Part shown: piece by piece, positions 8,307-17,810 of the stretch
Numbering within the stretch: the stretch's first letter is position 1
How the letters are laid out: each line of letters starts with the position of its first letter
Origin: an uncultured Porphyromonadaceae bacterium
GTDB lineage: Bacteria > Bacteroidota > Bacteroidia > Bacteroidales > Muribaculaceae
Length of the DNA stretch: 64,000 nt
NCBI GenBank assembly: GCA_947175425.1
Contig: CAMWMR010000001.1
Location: 62,001-126,000, forward strand
Direction of reading: 5' to 3'
Program-made: the position numbers and the translations under genes
The notes under the pieces: model-generated
What the model saw: the letters and a program-made list of their open reading frames with translations, nothing else
Told to the model about the DNA's origin: nothing
Databases searched by the model: none

Positions 8307-10046
8307 TTACTTATAAAGGAAGCGGCGGATAGAACGCTTGGGAGTCTTTTCAAACTCGTGCTCCATTATCTCGATTTTTCTAATCTGTTCGTAGGGAGCA
8401 ACTAATTTATTGAGGCTTATTCTGTTAGCTTCCATGGCGTCTTCAAGCATCTCTTTGGTCAGATTGTCGCGCGAAACCTCGTCGGCATCGGGGAAACACA
8501 GAGCGAACAGACTACCGTTTCTGTCAACAACCAGACATTCGTTGACGTATGGCATATTGCTGAGTTTTGATTCTATTTCCTCCGGATAAATGTTTTGCCC
8601 GTTCGCGCTTAAAATCATGGTTTTGTAGCGTCCGCGAATATGTATTGTGCGGTTATTCGGAGCCGACAGCCAGCCCATGTCTCCGGTGTGAAGCCAACCG
8701 TCCTCATCGAGAGTGGCAAGAGTTGCATCGGGATTCTTATAGTACCCTTTCATCACGTTAAGTCCCCGTACAATAATTTCGCCTTGAGGATGTCCGTCGA
8801 CAAGCGGCAGAGTATTGTCCGCTACAACATTGGATTCCATAATGCCGTTAAGTGTTCTTCCGGCCGAACCGGGAACAAAACGGCGCCATGGGGAATAACT
8901 TATAAGAGGTCCGCATTCAGTCATGCCGTAGCCAACGGTGAACGGAAATTTAATCTTGTGCAGGAATTCTTCCACTTCGGCGTTCAAAGGGGCTCCGCCT
9001 ACTATGATTTCTTCAAAGTTTCCGCCGAAAGCATCGACAAGTTTTGCCCTTATAAGGCTATAGAATGCTTTGTCAAGTCCGGGCACCGCAAGAACCCATC
9101 GAATGGGTTTCTTGGTGATGAGGGGGACAACTACTTTGCGGTAAATTTTTTCAAGAATAAGAGGAACGCAAATTATTAGTGACGGGCGAACCTGTTGCAA
9201 TGCTCTCAATAAAATGACAGGAGTGGGAGTTTTGCCAAGCAATGTTATGTGAGAACCCACTGCGAGAGGTACCAGCATGTCGAACGCACAGCCATAGGCA
9301 TGTGCGAGAGGAAGAAAAGAAAGTGCACGCGATCCATGGAAATGCAAATTCGACCGTATCCCGAAAACCACATTGCCGCGAAGATTGTCGTGCGTGAGCA
9401 TAACACCTTTGGAAAAGCCGGTAGTTCCCGAGGTATAGTTTATTACCGCTAAATCTTCGCCTGAAACTCTTGGATAAACAATGTCGGTGGGGCGGAATCC
9501 GCTTGGATAACGTTTGCGGAAGTTGCGTGTAAGTGCAGCAACAATACCTCTGTGGCTTGCCGGACTACGTTTTGTACCTGTCTTCAAAGGAGGTCGCTCG
9601 GCAATGACGGTGCGACTGTCAAGCGATATCACTGCTCGCAATGCCGGCATAGATTCAAAGTCTAATCCGTTGAAAATACCGTCGGAAACAAATAGCATCA
9701 CCGCGTCCGAGTGGTTGATAATCTGAGCCGCATCGGTGCTGTTGAATTCGCTTAGCACAGGCACTATAACAGCGCCGTAGCATATTGTTGCAATAAAAGT
9801 AATAACCCAATTGGGAGTATTACGTCCCAAAAGGGCTATTTTATCGCCGGGCTTTACGCCGGTAAGTTCAAAGAACAAGTGCAGACGGGCAATGCGACGT
9901 CCCATATCTCCGTAGCTCATGGTTTTGCCTGTGGTATAATCCGTGAGCGCGGGAAGGGAAAAGTTATCTACGAAGCTTTGGCTGTAAATATGCGTGAGAC
10001 AATCGTAGGGAGGACATTGGTACTGTTCTTCAAACTTGTAATTCAT
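8307..10046 (-). CDS. AMP-dependent acyl-CoA synthetase/ligase
   Basis: 579 residues of the ANL adenylating superfamily. Visible motifs are the P-loop NYTSGTTGFSKG, YGMTECGP (A5 motif), GWLHTGDMG (A7, with the ATP ribose-binding Asp) and the C-terminal lid starting IRGRYKTMILSANGQNIYP. The last carries the hinge region, and the catalytic Lys is expected near TPKRSIRR at the end. The likely reaction is ATP-dependent activation of a long-chain fatty acid to its CoA ester at the inner membrane. The substrate cannot be read from sequence; acyl-ACP synthetase activity is possible. It starts 8 bases after adk ends, so it probably shares the hpt promoter. Confidence 0.88.
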   Translation of the reverse strand: MNYKFEEQYQCPPYDCLTHIYSQSFVDNFSLPALTDYTTGKTMSYGDMGRRIARLHLFFELTGVKPGDKIALLGRNTPNWVITFIATICYGAVIVPVLSEFNSTDAAQIINHSDAVMLFVSDGIFNGLDFESMPALRAVISLDSRTVIAERPPLKTGTKRSPASHRGIVAALTRNFRKRYPSGFRPTDIVYPRVSGEDLAVINYTSGTTGFSKGVMLTHDNLRGNVVFGIRSNLHFHGSRALSFLPLAHAYGCAFDMLVPLAVGSHITLLGKTPTPVILLRALQQVRPSLIICVPLILEKIYRKVVVPLITKKPIRWVLAVPGLDKAFYSLIRAKLVDAFGGNFEEIIVGGAPLNAEVEEFLHKIKFPFTVGYGMTECGPLISYSPWRRFVPGSAGRTLNGIMESNVVADNTLPLVDGHPQGEIIVRGLNVMKGYYKNPDATLATLDEDGWLHTGDMGWLSAPNNRTIHIRGRYKTMILSANGQNIYPEEIESKLSNMPYVNECLVVDRNGSLFALCFPDADEVSRDNLTKEMLEDAMEANRISLNKLVAPYEQIRKIEIMEHEFEKTPKRSIRRFLYK

Positions 10047-10054
10047 TACATTAT

Positions 10055-10630
10055 TTATTTGAAAGGCTCGAGAGTTTTTCCGATATGACCGAAAATTTCC
10101 TCAACACTTCCATTACCGTTAACAGCATGGTAACTTCCTTTCTTGCAGTAATAATCTTTAAGGGGTTCTGTCTGAGACCGGTAAACTTCGAGTCGTTTTT
10201 TAATTGTGTCAATGTTATCGTCGGAGCGACCGCTTTGTTTTCCGCGTTCAATCATGCGGCGAATAAGTTCCTCTTCGGCAACTTCCAATCCAACAACAGC
10301 ATGGATTTCGGTATTATATCCATCCAAAAGTTTTGAAAGAGCTTCTGCCTGAGGAACAGTGCGGGGGAAGCCATCGAAAATAACGCCTTTTTCAAGCTTT
10401 GAAGGGTCGTTTTTGAATATGTCTTCCAAAACTGCTATCATCAAGTCGTCGGGAATGAGCATTCCTTTTGAAATGAATGAATCGGCAACCTTGCCAAGCT
10501 CGGTTCCTTTCGCTATATGACTGCGAAGAACTTCGCCGGTGCTGATGTGATGGAGTCCGTAATGTTCAATGAGCTTTTCGCTCTGTGTGCCTTTCCCGCT
10601 CCCGGGGGCACCAAAAATTACTATATTCAT
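10055..10630 (-). CDS. adk: Adenylate kinase, short-LID type
   Basis: 191 residues. The P-loop GAPGSGKGT lies at 7-15, the AMP-binding region includes [10 protein letters not shown], and [11 protein letters not shown] is the NMP-binding signature. The LID between [12 protein letters not shown] and TIKKRLEVY is short and has no zinc Cys set, unlike the roughly 215-residue long-LID enzymes. The enzyme equilibrates ATP, ADP and AMP. Its ATG overlaps the hpt stop by 4 bases, so the two purine genes are co-translated. The acyl-CoA ligase downstream makes AMP, which adk recycles; that link is inference. Confidence 0.96.
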   Translation of the reverse strand: MNIVIFGAPGSGKGTQSEKLIEHYGLHHISTGEVLRSHIAKGTELGKVADSFISKGMLIPDDLMIAVLEDIFKNDPSKLEKGVIFDGFPRTVPQAEALSKLLDGYNTEIHAVVGLEVAEEELIRRMIERGKQSGRSDDNIDTIKKRLEVYRSQTEPLKDYYCKKGSYHAVNGNGSVEEIFGHIGKTLEPFK

Positions 10631-11169
10631 TCTTCCTTTAATATGTATATATCGTTGAGGTTTCGGGCAAGTCCGTCCAAATCCAAACCGTAACCGATTA
10701 TGAATTTGGTGGGAATGTTAAAACCTACATAGTCCGGGCGGACGGGACGGCAAAGGGCGTCGGGCTTGAAAAGGAGAGTGGCAATTTTCACCTCGGCCGG
10801 ATTCTTTTTTCGCAAATCTTCCACCAACCGATAGATTGTGTTTCCGGTGTCGACAATATCTTCCACAACGATAACTGTGCGGCCTTCGATATTTTCGCGC
10901 AACCCGAGCACTTCTTTGACAGTGCCGGTGCTTTCGGTTCCTTCGTATGAACTCAGGCGAATAAAAGATATCTCGGCGTCCATTCCTTCTACGGCACGAA
11001 ACAAATCGCTGGCAAAAGGAAATGCCCCGTTCAGTACACACAAAAACAGAGGCATTTTACCGGCGCAATCGCGCATTATATCTTTACCCAATTCGGCAAC
11101 TCGGGCTTGAATATCTTTCTTAAGTATATATGGCTCGAAAGTGAGACCTTTGTATTGAACTTGTTCCAT
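10627..11169 (-). CDS. hpt: Hypoxanthine phosphoribosyltransferase
   Basis: 180 residues from the ATG at 11169. The PRPP-binding loop [13 protein letters not shown] is the family hallmark, and FIRLSSYEG near the flexible loop fits HPRT. It salvages hypoxanthine and guanine to IMP and GMP. The frame is open further upstream to a TTG at 11223, but a near-perfect promoter (TTTG at 11221-11224, 20-base spacer, TAACTTTG at 11193-11200) occupies that stretch. Transcription would begin near 11187, so the ATG at 11169 is the real start. It heads the hpt-adk-ligase unit. Confidence 0.94.
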   Translation of the reverse strand: MEQVQYKGLTFEPYILKKDIQARVAELGKDIMRDCAGKMPLFLCVLNGAFPFASDLFRAVEGMDAEISFIRLSSYEGTESTGTVKEVLGLRENIEGRTVIVVEDIVDTGNTIYRLVEDLRKKNPAEVKIATLLFKPDALCRPVRPDYVGFNIPTKFIIGYGLDLDGLARNLNDIYILKEE

Positions 11170-11192
11170 CGGTTGAAGCGATAATTTGGGTG

Positions 11193-11224
11193 CAAAGTTA
11201 GTTTTTTTTTTAATACCGCACAAA
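11193..11224 (-). promoter_or_regulatory. hpt-adk promoter
   Basis: On the minus strand it reads TTTG, 20 bases, TAACTTTG, an exact match to the Bacteroidota housekeeping promoter. The predicted leader is only about 18 nt, which fixes the hpt start at 11169. Confidence 0.85.
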
Positions 11225-11239
11225 TATTTTTTACAACAC

Positions 11240-11280
11240 AGCCCCTCGAAAAGATGCGTTCTGCTTTATTCCGAGGGGCT
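11240..11280 (-). terminator. Hairpin after the RND operon
   Basis: AGCCCCTCG at 11240-11248 pairs perfectly with 11272-11280 across a 23-base loop. It lies just past the efflux pump stop. The T-rich tail in the minus direction is weak, so termination efficiency is uncertain. Confidence 0.6.
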
Positions 11281-11293
11281 TTAATGAATGTTT

Positions 11294-14200
11294 TTAAATG
11301 TTTGTGTTATTCTGTTGAGGCAACGAGTCTCCTGATTTTTTGAATTGGAATACTTTCGAGAGGTAACGTTCCCTGAATCTCTGAAGCAATTCCCAGAACG
11401 ATGGCACAAACAATGTGCCAAGCAAAGCATTTACGGCCATGCCGAATACTACGGCCGTGCCAAGTGAAATACGGCTTGCAGCGCCTGCGCCGGTGGCGAA
11501 TATCATTGGCATTACACCAAAAACAAAAGCCAGAGCAGTCATTAGAATAGGACGAAGGCGCACATTTCCGGCGTCTTCTGCTGCCGCGCGTATTGCTTGA
11601 CCTGATTTTCGGTAATCCATAGCGTACTCTACAATCAGAATGGCATTTTTGGCAGCCATGCCAAGTAGTAGAATTATACCGATTTGAGTATAAATGTTTA
11701 CGCTTTGACCCATGAAAAGGCATCCGAGCACGGTACCGAGTATAGCGGTGGGAGTAGTGATTACTACTGCTACAGGATCGGTCCAGGATTCATATTGTGC
11801 CGCAAGCACAAGAATGGTAATTATAATTGCAAAGAGCAGAGTAGTGCTGATTGTGGTTCCCGATTCGGTTTCCTGCAATGCCTCGCCTGTCCATGCGTAT
11901 GAGTAGTTGGTACCTACGGTATTTTTCATTATATCTTCCATTGCTTCAATGGCCTTGGAAGAACTGACGCCACTTGCGGTGCTTCCGGTGACAGATGCTG
12001 TAGTATACATGTTATACCGGCTTACCGACGGTGTGCCCATAACTTCTTCAACGGTGGCAAACGCTCCAAAAGGTACCATTTCGCCGTTATCTCGAGCCAC
12101 CGACAAAGAAAGTACGTTTTCGGCTTTAGCTCGTGCTTCGCTGTCGGCGCTTATAAGAACCTCGTAGGTGCGTCCGAATTTATCGAAATCGTTTACATAC
12201 TCGTTGCCCATATATGCAGCAAGTGTTGCATATACCTCGGAAAGTTCAAGTCCGTACATCTTCACTCTGTCGCGGTTCACTTTAATGGAATACTGGGGAA
12301 CTTCACCTTGATATAGAGATGTAATGGACTTAAGTTCGGGATACTTTGATGCGGCCTGCTGTACTTCGGCCACTGTTTTGGCAAGCTCCTGCGTTCCAAG
12401 ATTGTTTATGTCGAGAATCTGCATCTGGAGACCCGAAGACACTCCAAGACCCGGAATGGAAGGCGGATTTACCGAGAATACCACGCCGTCCTGCAGGTTG
12501 GCCGTAATTTCAGTTACTTTGTCAATAACAGCTTCGGCAGAGTTTTTTGAGCCTTTACGCTCGTTCCACGGCTTGAGAATCACGAACATGCTTGCGAGGT
12601 TACTGCCGGCACCACCACCGAGGAACGACTGTCCGCTTACCGAAATTACATCCTTCACCTGCGGAAGAGCACATATTTCGGCACTGACGTAACTTGTCAC
12701 ACTGTCGGTTCTCTCGAGTGAGGCTCCTGTGGGCAATTGTATCGATGTCATGAAGTAACCCATATCCTCTTCGGGAACGTAGCTGGTTGGCATGCGGAGA
12801 AAACCCCAGAATGCCGCGCCGCAAATAACGACAAATATCAGTATTGCTATTAGCGGATGAGCAAGCAATTTGCCAACTACCGAGTTATATGCGGTCCGGA
12901 CTTTTTCGAAGCCTGCATTGAACCATCGGTATAAAATAAATTTGGATTGACTTTCATTGGTAGGACGCAGGAACAGCGCGCACATGGCAGGTGTGAAGGT
13001 GAGTGCGTTGAATCCCGAGAAGGCGGTTGATACGGCAATAGTGAGCGCGAATTGTTTGTATAGCTGCCCGGTTATGCCCGATATAAAGGCTGTCGGGATA
13101 AAAACCGAAAGCAGTACAAGAACTTCGCCGACTACAGGACCCTGTAATTCCTCCATGGCCTGCAGTGCGGCCTGCGTGGGAGTGACTCCTCCTTTATCCA
13201 AAATTCGGGAGCAGTCCTCGACCACCACAATGGCATCGTCCACCACAATGGCAATGGCGAGCACGAGACCGAACAATGTCAAGGTGTTGAGAGAGAATCC
13301 CATTATTTTCATAATGGCAAACGTTGCGACAAGGGATACCGGAATAGTAAGCATTGGAATGATTACCGCACGCCAGTTCTGAAGGAAGAGCAATATGACT
13401 ATCATTACAATGAGAGTGGTTTCGAGGAAAGTGACGAGCACTTCATCGATTGATGCCGAAACGAAATCGGTAGTATCCAGAATAACTCGATAATCCACTC
13501 CTTCGGGGAAATATGGCTTCAGTTCAGCCAGCTTTTTCTTGACCGCCTTTGCCACATCCATGGCATTGGCTCCGGGAAGTTGGTATATGCCAATAAGACC
13601 TGCCGTTTGACCCGATACATGAGATATCATAGAATAGCTTTCGCTGCCGAGTTCAACTGTGGCAACATCCGAAAGGTGTAGTAGTGCTCCGTCGTCTCCG
13701 GCTCGTATTATAATGTTACGGAATGATTCGGCATCGGTAAGTCTGCCCTGGCTGGTGAGTGTATATTCAAATTGCTGTCCGTCGGGACTTGGAGGCGCTC
13801 CTGCCGAACCGGCGGAGACTTCCATATTCTGACTCTCTATAGCGGATATTACTTCGGTTGGTGAAATTCCGCGAATACGCATTTTTTCAGGATTCAGCCA
13901 AACGCGCATTGAGTATTCACCCGAGCCGAAAGCGTTGACATCGCCTACTCCGTCGATGCGCGAAAGCTCGTCGACAATGCTCAATTGGGCGTAATTGGTC
14001 AGATATAGTCCGTCGTAACGTTCCGGGTCGTTGCTCTCAAGAGCAACAAAAAGAATAATATTGGACGAACGGGACATTACATCCACTCCTTGTTGTTTTA
14101 CCGATGAGGGTAGAACCGGTTCGGCCTGAGATACGCGGTTCTGTACCTTTACTGTGGCCATGTCGAGGTCGGTTCCGTTTTCAAAGGTTATCTCAAGAGA

Positions 14201-14467
14201 GTAGGAACCGTCGTCGCCGCAAGTCGAGCTCATGTACATCATCCCCTCTACGCCGTTCACCTGTTCCTCTATAGGAACTCCGATTGCCTGGGCAACAGTG
14301 GACGCGTCGGCACCGGGATACGAGGCAGTGACGAATACGGTGGGAGGTGTAATATCGGGGTATTGTGCTACCGGCAGAGTTTTCACTGTCAGTACGCCGG
14401 CAAGAACCATAAGTATTGCCAGAACAGTGGCAAAAATAGGACGCCGTATAAAGAATTTGCTGAACAT
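11294..14467 (-). CDS. RND efflux pump inner-membrane transporter (HAE1/AcrB type)
   Basis: 1057 residues, full AcrB-like length. It begins MFSKFFIRRPIFATVLAI, the usual TM1 start, and carries LVLAIAIVVDDAIVVVE in TM4 with the paired Asp residues of the proton relay. GMAAKNAILIVEYA in the second half carries the partner Lys. The two periplasmic loops are of normal size, so the pump looks intact. It uses the proton gradient to export hydrophobic drugs, bile salts or dyes through a tripartite complex. It is last in the minus-strand order outer-membrane channel, adaptor, pump, with 6 bases to the adaptor gene. Substrate range cannot be inferred. Confidence 0.96.
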   Translation of the reverse strand: MFSKFFIRRPIFATVLAILMVLAGVLTVKTLPVAQYPDITPPTVFVTASYPGADASTVAQAIGVPIEEQVNGVEGMMYMSSTCGDDGSYSLEITFENGTDLDMATVKVQNRVSQAEPVLPSSVKQQGVDVMSRSSNIILFVALESNDPERYDGLYLTNYAQLSIVDELSRIDGVGDVNAFGSGEYSMRVWLNPEKMRIRGISPTEVISAIESQNMEVSAGSAGAPPSPDGQQFEYTLTSQGRLTDAESFRNIIIRAGDDGALLHLSDVATVELGSESYSMISHVSGQTAGLIGIYQLPGANAMDVAKAVKKKLAELKPYFPEGVDYRVILDTTDFVSASIDEVLVTFLETTLIVMIVILLFLQNWRAVIIPMLTIPVSLVATFAIMKIMGFSLNTLTLFGLVLAIAIVVDDAIVVVEDCSRILDKGGVTPTQAALQAMEELQGPVVGEVLVLLSVFIPTAFISGITGQLYKQFALTIAVSTAFSGFNALTFTPAMCALFLRPTNESQSKFILYRWFNAGFEKVRTAYNSVVGKLLAHPLIAILIFVVICGAAFWGFLRMPTSYVPEEDMGYFMTSIQLPTGASLERTDSVTSYVSAEICALPQVKDVISVSGQSFLGGGAGSNLASMFVILKPWNERKGSKNSAEAVIDKVTEITANLQDGVVFSVNPPSIPGLGVSSGLQMQILDINNLGTQELAKTVAEVQQAASKYPELKSITSLYQGEVPQYSIKVNRDRVKMYGLELSEVYATLAAYMGNEYVNDFDKFGRTYEVLISADSEARAKAENVLSLSVARDNGEMVPFGAFATVEEVMGTPSVSRYNMYTTASVTGSTASGVSSSKAIEAMEDIMKNTVGTNYSYAWTGEALQETESGTTISTTLLFAIIITILVLAAQYESWTDPVAVVITTPTAILGTVLGCLFMGQSVNIYTQIGIILLLGMAAKNAILIVEYAMDYRKSGQAIRAAAEDAGNVRLRPILMTALAFVFGVMPMIFATGAGAASRISLGTAVVFGMAVNALLGTLFVPSFWELLQRFRERYLSKVFQFKKSGDSLPQQNNTNI

Positions 14468-14473
14468 AGGCGG

Positions 14474-15583
14474 TTATTCTATGGGTTTGACAGTCATTCC
14501 ATCGCGAACTTTAAGCAAGGCTTTGCTGACATATCGTTCTCCGGGATTGATTCCCGTGGTTACAATACGCAGGGAGTCGCGGACGAGTTCGCCTGTTGTA
14601 ATGGGAGTGTATACGACTTTATCGGAGTCGTTTACGACGTAGAGGTATTTCCCCAATTGATCAGTGGCAATGGATGCATCGCGTACAATTACGGCATGAG
14701 GATCGTCTTCTACGGGCAGATCCACTTCCACATACATGCCCGGTTTCAATTCGCCATAAGGATTGTCAATAACGGCCTGCAGTTTCATTGTCCCCGTAGT
14801 GATGTCAACCTGTGGCGCCATGTAACTTAGTTTCCCCGTATACTTATGATTCAGCGGCTCGGAGAAGCTCACCGGCATATTATTGAAATCAACCTTGCCG
14901 CTATCCATATTTTTTTTAAGCTTGCCAAGGTTGGGTGCATCGTCAATGGAGAAATTCGCCGTAACAGTATGGTCGTCGTAAATTGTGGCCAGCGTGACGG
15001 CACCGCCTTCTCCGCCCACATAAGTTCCTACAGAATAAGCATTGGTGGTTACATGCCCGTCGAAAGGCGCAGTAATTGTACAGTAGGATAGCTGTGTGGC
15101 TGCGGTTTGCTGCGCTGCGATTGCCGACGACAGAGTGGCACGACATTCTTCCAGCGTGTTTTTTGCCTCCTCCACTTCCATTTTGCTCACAGCGTCTCCT
15201 TTAAGAGCTTCCTCCATGGCTTTGTATCGAGTCTCGGCATACTCGAGATTCGATTTTGCAGTTGCCACATCACTCTCGGCTTTGGTAAGCGCATCGCGAT
15301 AACTGCCATCTTCGATAGTGAAAAGCACAGAACCCTTTTTTACAAAGTCTCCGCTTTTGTAATTCATCGAGCGCAGATAACCGTTTACTCTGGCAACGAG
15401 ATCTACTGTCATGTTTGCAGTAAGCAGCCCCGGGTATGTTTTGTGAATTACAAGAGAATCGGTATAAGCGCGTTCTACATCTATTTCCGGTGCGGTCGAG
15501 TCGGTAGTTTCCTTTTTATCTTGACATGAGCATAATGCGCAGCCTACCAGCATACCGAGCGACAAAAATCTTGCAGTAGTCAT
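14474..15583 (-). CDS. RND efflux periplasmic adaptor (membrane fusion protein)
   Basis: 369 residues. The N terminus is a lipoprotein signal, MTTARFLSLGMLVGCALCSC, with a Cys at the end of the hydrophobic run. A barrel-sandwich hybrid follows (ARVNGYLRSMNYKSGDFVKKG and the mirror half SYCTITAPFDGHV), flanking an alpha-helical hairpin rich in Ala, Glu and Lys around residues 100-170. The beta-barrel and membrane-proximal domains come next. It bridges the inner-membrane pump and the outer-membrane channel encoded on either side. It starts 12 bases after the channel gene and ends 6 bases before the pump gene. Confidence 0.94.
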   Translation of the reverse strand: MTTARFLSLGMLVGCALCSCQDKKETTDSTAPEIDVERAYTDSLVIHKTYPGLLTANMTVDLVARVNGYLRSMNYKSGDFVKKGSVLFTIEDGSYRDALTKAESDVATAKSNLEYAETRYKAMEEALKGDAVSKMEVEEAKNTLEECRATLSSAIAAQQTAATQLSYCTITAPFDGHVTTNAYSVGTYVGGEGGAVTLATIYDDHTVTANFSIDDAPNLGKLKKNMDSGKVDFNNMPVSFSEPLNHKYTGKLSYMAPQVDITTGTMKLQAVIDNPYGELKPGMYVEVDLPVEDDPHAVIVRDASIATDQLGKYLYVVNDSDKVVYTPITTGELVRDSLRIVTTGINPGERYVSKALLKVRDGMTVKPIE

Positions 15584-15595
15584 AATTCTAATAAG

Positions 15596-17005
15596 TTATT
15601 CGTACCACCCGCCTCCAAGAGCTTTGTATAGGGTGACCAGGGAATTTAAAGCTTCTCCTCGGGCGGCTACGAGTGTATTTTGATATGTAAGATAATTCAA
15701 TTGAGCATCAACGACATTGGTGAAAACACAAAGTCCTTGTTTATACTGGTCTAATGAAAGAACTACCGATTCCCGGCTGTTTTCCACAACCTGTTCTATC
15801 CGGCTTATATATTCCATATCAGCCTTGTAGGCAGACACTCCGTTACGTACTTCCTCAATGGCTGTTATAACAGTCAGATTATAACTGTCGACCGCATTCT
15901 GAAGTTCCATAGCAGCTTCGGCTGTTGCGGCTTTGCGTGCAAAACCGTCGAAAGCCGTCCATGAAAGTGTCGGCATTATTGAATAACCGTATGACGGTCC
16001 GCTGAACAAGTCTCCTATATTATGAGCCATAGTTCCAGCGGAAGCGGTGATTGCAAGCGATGGAAGATATTCGCTTTTGGCTATTCCCAAAGCAGCTGCA
16101 GCAACATCTATGCTTTTTTCAGCGGCAACAATGTCGGGACGTCTCCTGAGCAGATCGGACGGTGTTCCCATATAAATAAGAGGATTTTCGGCTGATGGAA
16201 GATCCGAACTTGCAGTCAGCTCCGACGGAAGATTTTCAACAGTCGTTCCCAAAAGAACTGCCAGCGCATTGTAGGAGGCCTCAATATCGGATTCAAGAAC
16301 CGGAATTGAAGAAATGGTTGAATAATAGAGTGTGCGGGCTTGAGCTACATCAAGTTTGGAGGCCAAACCTGTGCGGTGTCGAGTCTCGGCAATATCAACT
16401 ATATGCCATTGGCTTTCGGCATGCTCGCGGGAAACGGCAAGCTGAAGCCTTTGAACTTGCAGGTTTATATATGTCGTGGCAATCTGCGCGTCAAGCGCTA
16501 TCATTGTGCCGGCATATTCTGCAGCGCTTAAATTCACGTTTGCTTTAGCCTCGCGTGCTTTTGCCCTTACTTTGCCAAATAAATCAATTTCCCAACTTAC
16601 CGATGCCGATGCGTTGAAATAATCGGTTGTTACAGCATTTCCCGAGCGGCCGGCAATACGTCCGGATGTGCGCTCACGCTCCCAACCGGCCGATATTCCT
16701 ATTTGCGGATAATAGCCGCTTCTTGCTCCGAGAAGTTCGGCGCGGGCAATGTCGATGCGCCTCATCGCGGTAGTAGCATCGTAATTAGCCCGTTCGCCAC
16801 GAGCAATGAGAGTATCGAGGACGCTGTCGCCGAAACGTTTCCACCATCCGGAGTTATCTGTAGAATTTGAAGAATGGAAAATGCTGTCATCGTTCCAGCT
16901 TGGGGATAAAGTAACATCCGGAACGTACGACTTTGCATGAGCGTTTATCATTCCTGCAGGAGATAAACTTAAGCATAATGCGGCAAATATTACATGTTGT
17001 CTCAT
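15596..17005 (-). CDS. TolC/OprM-family outer-membrane efflux channel
   Basis: 469 residues from the ATG at 17005, which gives a clean signal peptide MRQHVIFAALCLSLS. An upstream TTG at 17038 would add 11 residues before the signal and is less likely. The body has the NodT/OprM duplication: WWKRFGDSVLDTLI near the start, SWEIDLFGKVRAK, LLRRRPDIVAAEKS in the middle and the long helices near EVRNGVSAY. No lipobox Cys is evident after the signal. It should form the trimeric outer-membrane duct of the efflux system. It leads the operon; no convincing promoter was found upstream. Confidence 0.93.
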   Translation of the reverse strand: MRQHVIFAALCLSLSPAGMINAHAKSYVPDVTLSPSWNDDSIFHSSNSTDNSGWWKRFGDSVLDTLIARGERANYDATTAMRRIDIARAELLGARSGYYPQIGISAGWERERTSGRIAGRSGNAVTTDYFNASASVSWEIDLFGKVRAKAREAKANVNLSAAEYAGTMIALDAQIATTYINLQVQRLQLAVSREHAESQWHIVDIAETRHRTGLASKLDVAQARTLYYSTISSIPVLESDIEASYNALAVLLGTTVENLPSELTASSDLPSAENPLIYMGTPSDLLRRRPDIVAAEKSIDVAAAALGIAKSEYLPSLAITASAGTMAHNIGDLFSGPSYGYSIMPTLSWTAFDGFARKAATAEAAMELQNAVDSYNLTVITAIEEVRNGVSAYKADMEYISRIEQVVENSRESVVLSLDQYKQGLCVFTNVVDAQLNYLTYQNTLVAARGEALNSLVTLYKALGGGWYE

Positions 17006-17102
17006 ATCAGTACTTTGTTGAACGTAAACATATAACAAACGAAAGAGGAACGGTTTGCCTCGGTTAACATAATTTTATCTTTATAGGAAATTAAATTTTG
17101 AT

Positions 17103-17110
17103 TAACTTTG
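17103..17110 (+). promoter_or_regulatory. -7 element abutting the RluA-like gene start
   Basis: TAACTTTG matches TAnnTTTG exactly and ends 4 bases before the ATG at 17115. The -33 region is weak (TTTA near 17080). Given where transcription starts relative to this box, the mRNA should begin at or within a few bases of the ATG. Confidence 0.65.
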
Positions 17111-17114
17111 CACC

Positions 17115-17810
17115 ATGCAAGTACTCTACGAAGACAATCATATTATAATTGTTAATAAGGCCGCCGGCGAAATAGTGCAGGGCGACAAAACCGGAGACAC
17201 TCCTTTGAGTGAAATTATCAAGCAGTATATCAAGGAGCGCGACAGCAAGCCGGGCAATGTTTTTATCGGGGTCGTACATCGATTGGACCGTCCTGTTAGC
17301 GGGGTAGTGGTGTTCGCTAAAACATCCAAAGCTCTTTCACGGCTCAATGCTATGTTTGCTTCGGGCGATGTTCACAAAACATATTGGGCTATAACAAGAG
17401 GCAATCCGGAGAAGCCTGAGGCCGAACTGCATCATTGGATTAAGTCGATTGAGCGCAATAACAAGTCGTACGCCTACAATGTTCCTGCCGAGGGCGCAAA
17501 GGAAGCCCGGTTGGCGTATAAACTAATTGCCAGAGGTGATAAGTTTAATTTGCTGCAGGTTAGACTGATGACGGGACGCAAGCACCAGATTCGAGTACAA
17601 CTTTCGTCTATCGGTTGCCCTGTGCGCGGTGATTTGAAATACGGTGACAAACGAAGCAATCCCGACGGAAGTATATCTCTGCACGCTCGCAATATAAGTT
17701 TTGTACACCCTGTCAGTGGAAAACAAATAGACGTAACCGCTCCGGTTCCCGATGAAAAATTGTGGAAAGCACTGGAGGAAATAGCTGTTAATGAGAGAAA
17801 CAATGGATAA
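17115..17810 (+). CDS. RluA-family RNA pseudouridine synthase
   Basis: 231 residues. The catalytic motif HRLDRPVSGVVVFAKTSKA has the essential Asp in RLDR. The conserved Tyr and Lys or Arg regions follow (TYWAITRG, RKHQIRVQLSSIGCPV, GDLKYG). There is no N-terminal S4 domain, as in short RluA-like proteins. It isomerises uridine in rRNA or tRNA; the exact position cannot be told. The start MQVLYEDNHIIIVNK aligns with the usual N terminus, and a promoter -7 box lies 4 bases upstream, so the transcript may be leaderless. Its end overlaps the fmt start by 8 bases. Confidence 0.92.
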   Translation: MQVLYEDNHIIIVNKAAGEIVQGDKTGDTPLSEIIKQYIKERDSKPGNVFIGVVHRLDRPVSGVVVFAKTSKALSRLNAMFASGDVHKTYWAITRGNPEKPEAELHHWIKSIERNNKSYAYNVPAEGAKEARLAYKLIARGDKFNLLQVRLMTGRKHQIRVQLSSIGCPVRGDLKYGDKRSNPDGSISLHARNISFVHPVSGKQIDVTAPVPDEKLWKALEEIAVNERNNG

